Positions 1-6,563 of a DNA stretch of 16,093 nt are shown here, in pieces; within the stretch, counting starts at the first letter, position 1, and every line of letters begins with the position of its first letter. Under the pieces are notes generated by a model. That model saw only the letters and a program-made list of their open reading frames with translations. It was not told where the DNA came from and searched no databases. Location: NCBI GenBank assembly GCA_002347705.1, contig DDWY01000024.1, forward strand, positions 1 to 16,093, in the 5' to 3' direction. The translations under genes and the position numbers were made by a program. The DNA comes from Anaerolineaceae bacterium UBA2274 (lineage in GTDB: Bacteria > Chloroflexota > Anaerolineae > Anaerolineales > Anaerolineaceae).

Positions 1-90
1 GAGAGGGTCACAAACACCTAACCCCCTTCTGCTTCGCGAGGACGAGAATTAGTCCTATTACCTCCAGTTTTTATTGCATTCCATCATTTT

Positions 91-122
91 AGATTGCTTC
101 ACAAAAGAAGTTCGCAATGACA
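91..122 (+). repeat. ATTGC...GCAATGACA hairpin repeat, copy 1
   Basis: The sequence begins AGATTGCTTC and ends TTCGCAATGACA. ATTGC (93-97) pairs with GCAAT (114-118), and CTTC (97-100) can pair with GAAG (107-110) inside. Related copies lie at 6493-6524, 10938-10959 and 15557-15582. Confidence 0.6.
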
Positions 123-360
123 GTTCCTGATCGTGCCGGTCTCGCCTGCCCTGGTTATTAATCCAGGGCAACCATGCACGGGAATTGACCGAAGGTCTCC
201 ATACGACCTTTCCCGTCATAGTGAGATACGAAGCAATTTAAACTGAAAGCCTCCGGATTTTCTCATTTTAGTGCCCTGAAAATAGCTCCCCAAAGAGAGA
301 ATATTCAAAAAATATCGAAAAATGAGAAACTCAGGTACGAGGTATCCAAGACGCTATCAT

Positions 361-376
361 ATCGCTTCTGAGCGAT
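361..376 (-). terminator. Short hairpin just past the tyrS stop codon
   Basis: A perfect 6-bp stem (ATCGCT / AGCGAT) with a 4-nt loop begins two bases after the tyrS stop on the minus strand. No run of T follows the stem, so it is at best a weak or factor-dependent 3' end signal. Confidence 0.3.
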
Positions 377-378
377 TC

Positions 379-1590
379 TTAGCGGATGCGCAGGAATCTG
401 CGCCGTCCAACCTGTAGCACACTATCCGGTTCAGGCTTGCTGTTGGGATCACTCATGGTAACACCATCCACTTTCACACCCATCTGATCAATCAGACGGC
501 GTGCTTCGCTGCGGGTTTTAGCCATTTTCTGCCCCACCATGATATCAATCAGGGTTTCTTCCTCACCAGGATGATACTCGGGCATTTCCTCCGGAGTGTC
601 ACCTTTTTGGAAGGTGTGCACAAATTGATTTTGAGCATCACCAGCGGCTTGTTCACCATAGAAAACCGTGGTGATGCCGTATGCCAGCTGCATTTTCGCA
701 TCGCGGGGGTGAACGCTGTTGGTTGCCAAACCAGCCTTGAAGCGAGAGAGCTGTTCGGGGGACCACTCGGTGGCCAGCTCAGCATAAACAGGCATAGCCT
801 TATCCGGGATGCTCATGACTTTGCCATACATATCAGCCGCATTGGAATTGAGCGGGATATGGTTGCCCAAAGATTTACTCATGCGCACTTCACCATCCGT
901 GCCGGGGAGGATGCCCAAGATAACACCAATATTTGGTTTCTTTCCGAGCGAAGTCATGATCTTGCGGGAAGCGGTGATGATATTGAAAAGCTGATCTGAG
1001 CCACCCACCTGGACGTCAGCATCAAGATGATAGGCATCATAGCCCTGCATAACAGCGTAGAAGAACTCGTGCAGGTAGATCGGTTCGTTTTTGTTCCAAC
1101 GTTTATGGAAGTTGTCGCGGGTCAGGAATTGCTGAACCGTAAAATTGGATGCCAGCCCAATCAGATCTGTCATCGAGAGCTTTCGGAGCCATTGATCGTT
1201 GTAAAGCACCTGCGTGCGTTCCGGATCCAGAATGCGGAAAGCCTGCTCGGCGTATGTGCGGGCATTTTCCATGACCTTCTCCTCGCTCAAATGCGGGCGA
1301 AGTTTGTCTTTATCTGACGGATCGCCTACCATGGAAGTGTAGGTACCGATCACAAAGAGGACTTCATGCCCAAGCTCCTGAAATTGGCGGAGTTTACGCA
1401 TGGTCACGGTGTGCCCGAGATGAAGATCAGTTGAAGTAGGGTCATAGCCGCAGTAAACGCGCAGCGGTTTGCCTGTCTTTTCGGATTCCAGCAGGCGTTG
1501 GCGCAGCTCTTCGGCCATGCTGTCGGCAATGCTCTCGTCGCCAAAATCGGCGCCCTGCATCAAATATTCAACTTGTTCATGGATGTTCAT
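379..1590 (-). CDS. tyrS: Tyrosyl-tRNA synthetase
   Basis: This enzyme charges tRNA-Tyr with tyrosine in the cytoplasm. The 403-residue protein has the class I signatures: HLGH (HIGH motif) at about 57-60 after YCGYDPTSTDL, GGSDQ at 196-200, and RMSKS (KMSKS loop, first Lys replaced by Arg) at 236-240. A C-terminal S4 RNA-binding domain spans about 345-403. Length and order fit a full bacterial TyrS of the type with the longer N-terminal helix. I chose the ATG at 1590 because AGGAG lies six bases upstream. An ATG at 1623 in the same frame would add 11 residues but has no clear ribosome binding site. The gene stands alone, with about 660 bp of repeat-filled DNA between it and lgt. I found no T-box leader upstream. 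Confidence 0.96.
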   Translation of the reverse strand: MNIHEQVEYLMQGADFGDESIADSMAEELRQRLLESEKTGKPLRVYCGYDPTSTDLHLGHTVTMRKLRQFQELGHEVLFVIGTYTSMVGDPSDKDKLRPHLSEEKVMENARTYAEQAFRILDPERTQVLYNDQWLRKLSMTDLIGLASNFTVQQFLTRDNFHKRWNKNEPIYLHEFFYAVMQGYDAYHLDADVQVGGSDQLFNIITASRKIMTSLGKKPNIGVILGILPGTDGEVRMSKSLGNHIPLNSNAADMYGKVMSIPDKAMPVYAELATEWSPEQLSRFKAGLATNSVHPRDAKMQLAYGITTVFYGEQAAGDAQNQFVHTFQKGDTPEEMPEYHPGEEETLIDIMVGQKMAKTRSEARRLIDQMGVKVDGVTMSDPNSKPEPDSVLQVGRRRFLRIR

Positions 1591-1648
1591 GTTCTTCTCC
1601 TGCACGGTCATATTTCGGCGCATGACCGCTATAGCTTGGTTATTGAAT

Positions 1649-1688
1649 GTAGAATTCTACCACTGGATTTTTCAAGCACCGCCCCACA
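1649..1688 (-). promoter_or_regulatory. Possible tyrS promoter with 12-bp palindrome
   Basis: A perfect palindrome GTAGAATTCTAC occupies 1649-1660. On the minus strand, a TTGAAA box about 18 bases ahead of TACATT could serve as -35 and -10, which would place the palindrome across the spacer and -10. The -10 matches the consensus at only four of six positions. The palindrome could be an operator or chance. Confidence 0.25.
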
Positions 1689-1780
1689 ATTCCTCCGTAT
1701 CAAAAATAATGCAAAAGGTCTGTGGTCGCAAATTGGATCAACGTAGGAAATTTAGTTTCGAATCTACCGTTTGCGTGTCG

Positions 1781-1840
1781 GTGGGTAGGCTTTCACCAGG
1801 TAAGCCTGTGTAAATGCTCCGTGACGCCAACCCACCCTAC
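1781..1840 (-). repeat. GTAG-headed hairpin element (GTGGGT type)
   Basis: GTGGGT (1781-1786) pairs with ACCCAC (1830-1835). On the minus strand the stem is preceded by GTAGG (1836-1840). A smaller inner repeat, GGCTT/AAGCC, lies within it. Repeats of this GTAGGGTGGGTT type occur in many bacterial intergenic regions, as far as I recall. Confidence 0.55.
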
Positions 1841-1949
1841 GAATCCAATTACCCATCATGCATTTCACGATGACCCAGTATGCACTTGATACGCCAAAAA
1901 ATGCTCGTATCATCGTTAAATAAAGTTGTAGTTGTAGGTTTTTGAAAAA

Positions 1950-2017
1950 GGGGCGAAGCATCCAAAAAAAACGGTTTACGCGAGCCAAATTGTTTTTTTA
2001 GGAAGCTTCGCCCCTAC
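1950..2017 (-). repeat. GTAG-headed hairpin element (GGGGCGAAGC type)
   Basis: GGGGCGAAGC (1950-1959) pairs perfectly with GCTTCGCCCC (2005-2014) across a 45-nt A/T-rich loop. Read on the minus strand, the stem is headed by GTAG (2014-2017). Confidence 0.65.
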
Positions 2018-2107
2018 CAGCGATTGTTTAGATATTGGCTAATCGTTTGGATACGACGTAATATCATCCTCAAGATTAAGGTCAGGGTCGGGTAAAGTTT
2101 TTCACCT

Positions 2108-2173
2108 GTCGGAGTGAGACCGCGCCAGGCTGATAACAGTCAAACATCTCTTAGCGATCTCATTCCGACCCAC
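2108..2173 (-). repeat. 62-nt hairpin element, type SA, copy 1
   Basis: GTCGGAGTGAG (2108-2118) pairs with CTCATTCCGAC (2159-2169), 11 bp with one G/T pair. The minus-strand head is GTGG, not GTAG. Reverse-complemented, the 62-nt element aligns without gaps to 13845-13906, at about 44 of 62 positions by hand, with the ends best conserved. Confidence 0.65.
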
Positions 2174-2204
2174 ATCTGTTCAGATAAACCTTTGGCGCTG
2201 GGTG

Positions 2205-2239
2205 GTAGGGCGGAATGCGCTTGATTTGCGCACTCCGCC
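2205..2239 (+). repeat. 35-nt GTAG-headed hairpin, type SB, copy 1
   Basis: GTAG (2205-2208) is followed by a 12-bp stem, GGCGGAATGCGC (2209-2220) / GCGCACTCCGCC (2228-2239), with one A/C mismatch and a 7-nt loop. It is nearly identical to the reverse complement of 13940-13974: about 33 of 35 positions, both differences in the loop, with the same stem mismatch kept. It lies 11 bases past the lgt stop and could protect the mRNA 3' end. No T-run follows it, so it is not an intrinsic terminator. Confidence 0.8.
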
Positions 2240-2250
2240 AAAAATGCGTG

Positions 2251-3306
2251 TTAATCGTTGGGATACAATGAAATATCATCCTCGAGTTTAGGATCATCAG
2301 TTGATTCTTCTGACTCAATCTCGTCCAGGATTTCAGTGTCAGACTCAATATCTTTAACTTCTTCCAAATCGGCTTCCAAACTTTTCTCTACGTCTTCTGC
2401 GACTTCCTCGACCTCTTCCGCTACAATCTCCTCCTCAGATGATGCGAGCTTGCCAGCCTCAATTTCAGCAGCCAGGTCCTGGGCCAGAATTTCTTCCTTT
2501 GCCGCAAGTTTTTCAGCCCAGACAGTGTGGCGCAAAACCAGGAGCAGGATGGCAATAATCAACAAAACCAGCATGGATGTCTGATTGATGTTGATACCGT
2601 TGACTGGTGAAGGGTCCAGGCGCATGAACTCCAGAAAGAAACGAATGGTTGGGTAGAGTACAAAATAAAGCAGGAATAAATCGCCGGCAAAGAGTTTCTT
2701 GCGCCACTTTCGATTGATCAACACAAGCAGCCCGGCAGCAAGGAAATTCAGCAGGCTCTCATAAAGAAAGAGCGGGTGATACCTCGCTACTTGTTCGAAG
2801 CCCGGAAGGCGATAGGGAGGGTCAATAGTGATTGCCCAGGGGAGGTTTGAGGGTCCACCGTAAACTTCCTGGTTGACGAAGTTTCCCCACCTGCCAATTG
2901 CCTGTCCGATGAGGAGACCGGGGGCAATGTAGTCTGTCCACTCGAGGAAGTTCAGTTTTCGGGCTTTGCAGTAAATGATGAGGGTCACTGCCCCGCCAAT
3001 CACGCCGCCAAGGATGCCGAGCCCGCCTTTCCAGATCTTGAGAATCTCGATCGGGTTGCGAAGATAATTCTCGGTGGTGATACCCATAGCCTGGTTGGAG
3101 GCGGAGGGGGTGAACACGTGCCAGAGGCGCGCACCAATGATGCCGCCAATCAGCAGCCAGGGAAGCATGTCCAGGATGACTTCAGGATCGCGACCTGCCC
3201 GTTTTGCAAGCCTTGCAGCCAACCACGAACCAAGAATGGCACCTATGATGATAATGATCGCATAAAAACGAATCGTTAAAGGACCGATATTGAAACCTTG
3301 AGGCAT
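2251..3306 (-). CDS. lgt: Prolipoprotein diacylglyceryl transferase with acidic C-terminal tail
   Basis: Lgt moves a diacylglyceryl group from phosphatidylglycerol to the lipobox cysteine of prolipoproteins in the cytoplasmic membrane. The 351-residue protein has several membrane helices, the signature IGRWGNFVNQEVYG (about 137-150), HPLFLYES near 177, and the late RFFLEFMR motif. The position of E. coli His103 (FHGG) reads ILGG here, a change also known in actinobacterial Lgt. The last 80 or so residues form a strongly Glu/Asp-rich, probably disordered cytoplasmic tail absent from the usual 260-300 residue family members. The start is the ATG at 3306 with AAAGGA six bases ahead. It lies 28 bases after the phosphatidyltransferase gene and is the last gene of the ftsK operon. 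Confidence 0.95.
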   Translation of the reverse strand: MPQGFNIGPLTIRFYAIIIIIGAILGSWLAARLAKRAGRDPEVILDMLPWLLIGGIIGARLWHVFTPSASNQAMGITTENYLRNPIEILKIWKGGLGILGGVIGGAVTLIIYCKARKLNFLEWTDYIAPGLLIGQAIGRWGNFVNQEVYGGPSNLPWAITIDPPYRLPGFEQVARYHPLFLYESLLNFLAAGLLVLINRKWRKKLFAGDLFLLYFVLYPTIRFFLEFMRLDPSPVNGININQTSMLVLLIIAILLLVLRHTVWAEKLAAKEEILAQDLAAEIEAGKLASSEEEIVAEEVEEVAEDVEKSLEADLEEVKDIESDTEILDEIESEESTDDPKLEDDISLYPND

Positions 3307-3334
3307 AGAATTTCCTTTCTGCAACCGCCGGGAA

Positions 3335-3934
3335 TTAAGTTTGTTTTGACTGCTTCCAGACGAGGAAAATGCGCTGAAGTGCGGTTACATTTGCCAGAAC
3401 AGCAATTATACCAACAGAAATGAAGAGTTGATTAAACACCAAGCCAAGTATTAGGACAACAGCACGTTCGATACGGCTGAAAATGCCCGCTTTTCCAGAG
3501 AAACCGAGCCCTTCTGCCCGGGCACGCGTGTACGAAACGAGTACCGAACCGCAAAGCGCGGCATAAGTCAGCATGACGCCCAGTGTATAAGCTTGGGTCT
3601 GAAAATAGTAGAGAACGCCAGCCAGAAGTATCATCTCATCATAACGGTCGACGACCGAATCGAGGAAAGCCCCAAACTTGCTGACAACACCCGTTTTGCG
3701 TGCCAGCGCTCCATCCACGGCATCCAGGGGGGCCATGAATGCCGCCACCAACCCACCTGCAAGCAACTGCCCACAGGCAATCAAGTACGCAGCCACGATG
3801 TTGCCAACAAGACCAAAGAGTGTAATCAAATTTGCGGTGATGCCCAGTTTTAAAAGGAACCCAGCAAATGAGTCCAGCGGTGATTGGAAGGTTTTCCGCA
3901 GAAAAGCTTCAAAATCTGGTTTGGTTTTGTTCAT
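3335..3934 (-). CDS. CDP-alcohol phosphatidyltransferase (PgsA / PI-phosphate synthase family)
   Basis: This 199-residue integral membrane enzyme transfers a phosphatidyl group from CDP-diacylglycerol to an alcohol. The full CDP-alcohol motif is present: D71, D74, G75, A78, R79, G88, D92 and D96, so it should be active. Several hydrophobic helices surround it. The later SYTRARAEGLG stretch (about 134-144) resembles actinobacterial and archaeal-type inositol-phosphate phosphatidyltransferases more than glycerol-phosphate PgsA. The acceptor could therefore be inositol phosphate, but I cannot settle this, and phosphatidylglycerophosphate synthase remains possible. The start ATG at 3934 has GAGG eight bases ahead, inside the final codons of ftsK. 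The two genes are only three bases apart and are probably translationally coupled. lgt follows 28 bases later. Confidence 0.88.
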   Translation of the reverse strand: MNKTKPDFEAFLRKTFQSPLDSFAGFLLKLGITANLITLFGLVGNIVAAYLIACGQLLAGGLVAAFMAPLDAVDGALARKTGVVSKFGAFLDSVVDRYDEMILLAGVLYYFQTQAYTLGVMLTYAALCGSVLVSYTRARAEGLGFSGKAGIFSRIERAVVLILGLVFNQLFISVGIIAVLANVTALQRIFLVWKQSKQT

Positions 3935-3937
3935 CTA

Positions 3938-6247
3938 TTATTCCTCTTCGGGTTCTGGCGGGTCGAGCAGAATTTCACGATCTTTTCCACCGCTTTGGGC
4001 AGGTCCGAGTACTCCGCGTGCTTCAAGCTGGTCAATCAGCCAGGCTGCACGAGGGTATCCAAGGCGCATATGACGCTGCAGGTAAGACGCGCTTGCCCGC
4101 CGGCTGCGGCGCACGAGATCGATTGCCTGGTTGATCAGCATTTCGTCGCTGTCCTCAGGCTGATTTTCTTGAATGACCTCTTCCCAGGGCGCTTCCTCTT
4201 CCACTGAGGCTTCAGAGGGTGTCTCAACAACTTGAGGGGTGGGTTTGGCAGGTTCCGGCACTGGCAGATCGAGTTGTTGTTTGTGATTGGGGTCTGCGTT
4301 CTCATTCCACCATTTAATGACAGAACGGATCTCCGCGTCGGTGATCATGACGCCCTGAGATCTCTGCATGCCAGTCTCCGGATGGACAAAAAGCATGTCA
4401 CCCTTGCCAAGCAGCGTTTCGGCACCTGGTTGATCGAGAACGACCCTGGAGTCCACCTGCGAAGCAACCGTAAAGGCAATCCGGGTGGGGAAGTTCGCCT
4501 TGATAACGCCCGTGACCACATCCACACTTGGGCGTTGGGTGGCAACTACCAGGTGAATGCCGATAGCACGGGCTTTCTGAGCCAGGCGCACAATTTGATC
4601 CTGAGTCTGGTCGGCTGAGTTGAGCATCAGGTCGGCCAACTCGTCGATCAGGATTACGATGCGCGGCAGTTTTGGCTTGCCCGCCTTCACCATTTTGGCA
4701 TTGTAGGAGTCAAGGTTTCTGGCACGGATAGACTCCAGAAGACGATAGCGGTTTTCCATCTCCGTTGTAGCCCAGCGTAAAACACCCATGATGCGTTCTA
4801 CTTCAGTTTCGACATCGCCATAGAGATGCGGCAAACCGCTGAAGCGCCTCAACTCCACCCGTTTCGGATCGATCATGACCAGTTTCAGATCTTCGGGATG
4901 ATTGTTGAGCACCAGCGACATGGTAATCGCGGCGATACAGATGGACTTACCCGAGTTGGTCGTGCCGGCGATGAGCAGATGGGGCATGGTGGAGAGATCC
5001 GAGACGATTGGCTCTCCCGAAACTCCCCTGCCGAGAGGGATCGCAAGCGGCGAGTTGACGCGGGCAAACTCTTCCGATTCGAGCAAGGGACGCAGGCGCA
5101 CGAGCATGTGTTCCATGTTGGGCACTTCCACCCCCACATAGGATTTGCCGGGCACAGGCGCCACGATGCGCAGGCGTTCAGCTTTCAATGCCAAAGCCAG
5201 GTCTTTGGAGAGACCCGATATTTTGGAAATGCGAACTTTTTGTTTGTCGTCCTGACCAACCCTCTCGATGTAGCCGGGTTCGACGGCGTATTGGGTAACG
5301 GTTGGTCCCACCCGGTAGCCGACCACTTTGGCAGGCACGCCAAACTCGGTCAGAGTCTTCTCGAGCAAGCCGGCATTCATGTTGATGGTAGCCTGGTTGG
5401 TGGCGACTGTTTTTTCGTTTTCGAGCAGGGTCAAGGGAGGCAAACCCTCCGGACGACGATATTTGATGGGCTTTTGAAGCTCGTCTTCTTCCATTTCCGC
5501 ATAGTTTTTACGGTATTGGAGCGGGAGTTGTGCCTGACCCAGCGGTTTGCGAACGGGCTTGCGTTCGGCAGAAGCAGGTTGGGCTTTGGCAGTGGAAATC
5601 GAAGGTTGTATTTCATCGATTTTTGGAAGCTGCTGGGAAGTCTGAACAGTCTCCCCGAGTTTCATCCTCGCCCAGCGATCGAGCCGACCTACCAGGTTGA
5701 ACCCAAAAAGAAGGGCAATTAACCCAAGAACAAGCAAAAGGATCCCGGCAGGGAGGCGGGTCATGAGGCTGGTGAAGGGAAATGCAACCCCGTAGCCGCT
5801 GATCCCACCGGCACTTGTGCCCGCGTTTACGGAGGTGACGCTGTCATTGAAAAACGCCGATAGGGCTCCCAAAAGCAGGAAAAAGGCAACTTCAACAACG
5901 ATCACACGCAAAATATTCACCTGCCTGGCTTGATTTTTGCGCCAGAGCAAAAGCAGCCATCCCGCGGCAAAGACAGCCGCCGCAACCAGAAAACGCCCAT
6001 AACCAAACCAGCGCCGCAACATGGCTGCCCCAGCGTCTACAGCACGCCCATGCGTGATGCCCAGTACAGCCAGGATCAGAAGCGCCCCTAACACCAGCAG
6101 AGCTAATCCAGCAAAGTCCCATCCTAATCTGATAAGTCTGGCTTTATTGGCTTGCGCCTGGGCTTCAGCCTTGAGGGCTGCCGCTTCAGCTGCTTTTTTC
6201 AATTTGGCTGAGTCGCTCGCGCGGCTCTTGTTTGCGGTCTGGCTCAC
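3938..6247 (-). CDS. ftsK: FtsK/SpoIIIE-type DNA translocase
   Basis: This membrane-anchored hexameric ATPase pumps chromosome DNA through the closing septum. The protein has a basic, Ala/Lys-rich N-terminus, four membrane helices (about 43-64, 84-102, 111-133, 165-187), a short Pro-rich linker, the alpha domain from about 270, and the RecA-like motor. The motor carries Walker A GTTNSGKS (428-435) and Walker B RIVILIDELADL (529-540). An acidic linker (about 660-698) leads to the winged-helix gamma domain (about 699-759), which normally reads KOPS/SRS-type orienting sequences. I prefer the GTG at 6247 (769 residues), with GGAG seven bases ahead, over the ATG at 6271, which has no ribosome binding site. 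Length and domain order are normal. It is the first gene of an operon with the phosphatidyltransferase and lgt. Confidence 0.96.
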   Translation of the reverse strand: MSQTANKSRASDSAKLKKAAEAAALKAEAQAQANKARLIRLGWDFAGLALLVLGALLILAVLGITHGRAVDAGAAMLRRWFGYGRFLVAAAVFAAGWLLLLWRKNQARQVNILRVIVVEVAFFLLLGALSAFFNDSVTSVNAGTSAGGISGYGVAFPFTSLMTRLPAGILLLVLGLIALLFGFNLVGRLDRWARMKLGETVQTSQQLPKIDEIQPSISTAKAQPASAERKPVRKPLGQAQLPLQYRKNYAEMEEDELQKPIKYRRPEGLPPLTLLENEKTVATNQATINMNAGLLEKTLTEFGVPAKVVGYRVGPTVTQYAVEPGYIERVGQDDKQKVRISKISGLSKDLALALKAERLRIVAPVPGKSYVGVEVPNMEHMLVRLRPLLESEEFARVNSPLAIPLGRGVSGEPIVSDLSTMPHLLIAGTTNSGKSICIAAITMSLVLNNHPEDLKLVMIDPKRVELRRFSGLPHLYGDVETEVERIMGVLRWATTEMENRYRLLESIRARNLDSYNAKMVKAGKPKLPRIVILIDELADLMLNSADQTQDQIVRLAQKARAIGIHLVVATQRPSVDVVTGVIKANFPTRIAFTVASQVDSRVVLDQPGAETLLGKGDMLFVHPETGMQRSQGVMITDAEIRSVIKWWNENADPNHKQQLDLPVPEPAKPTPQVVETPSEASVEEEAPWEEVIQENQPEDSDEMLINQAIDLVRRSRRASASYLQRHMRLGYPRAAWLIDQLEARGVLGPAQSGGKDREILLDPPEPEEE

Positions 6248-6450
6248 AGGTTTTCTCCGTTCATGCAGCATGCGATGCAGAAGTGATATTCAGCAGAAAA
6301 CATTGCACCAATCGTGCCAGTTAGGGGAAAATGGGGAATACGGGTGCTCCTGCACATCTCCTTTATTGCGAGCTCCGATGGCAGATTCTTTGTGATTGTG
6401 ACCCCCCGTTGAAAATCAACCCCACGCCTTGGCTTTTATAGAAAGGGGGT

Positions 6451-6502
6451 GTGGCAATCTCGTTTCTGTTGTTGGGTCACCATAAAAAGGAGAGATCGCC
6501 AC
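6451..6502. repeat. 11-bp inverted repeat between the ftsK and punA operons
   Basis: GTGGCAATCTC (6451-6461) pairs with GAGATCGCCAC (6492-6502), with one G/T pair and a 30-nt loop. It lies in the 316-bp gap between the last gene of the punA operon and the ftsK start. The right arm overlaps an ATTGC/GCAAT-family repeat. The gap otherwise contains GTTGA/TCAAC at 6408-6420 and no gene. Confidence 0.5.
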
Positions 6503-6524
6503 GCAACTGAAGCTCGCGATGACA
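6493..6524 (+). repeat. ATTGC...GCAATGACA hairpin repeat, diverged copy
   Basis: The sequence starts AGATCGCCACGC and ends CTCGCGATGACAG. ATCGC (6495-6499) pairs with GCGAT (6516-6520). Compared with the copies at 91 and 15557, the stem pair has changed on both sides (ATTGC/GCAAT to ATCGC/GCGAT), so pairing is preserved. Confidence 0.5.
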
Positions 6525-6563
6525 GGAATTATTCGACTCAATAAATATTCTCAATCTTGCCCG

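Larger units (their letters stand above)
1..378. other. Intergenic repeat-rich stretch downstream of tyrS
   Basis: I see no gene here. The stretch holds a member of the ATTGC/GCAAT hairpin family (91-122), a perfect 8-bp hairpin at 147-170 (TGCCCTGG / CCAGGGCA, loop TTATTAAT), and a 7-bp inverted repeat ACGGGAA (178-184) / TTCCCGT (210-216) that encloses a smaller one (AGGTC 193-197 / GACCT 205-209). The first 40 bases resemble the C-rich repeat found near 15421-15842. Confidence 0.6.

Noticed and set aside
2205..2239. Intrinsic terminator of the ftsK-lgt operon
   Set aside because: The hairpin is strong, but no T-run follows it on the minus strand, and its near-identical copy at 13940 is not next to any gene end.
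1624..2250. A T-box riboswitch leader for tyrS
   Set aside because: I found no TGGNACCGCG-type antiterminator or terminator with a T-run upstream of the tyrS start. The hairpins there belong to the dispersed repeats.
4826..5722. A 298-codon open frame on the plus strand
   Set aside because: It lies wholly opposite ftsK, whose domains and motifs are complete. The translation has no family pattern and no ribosome binding site.
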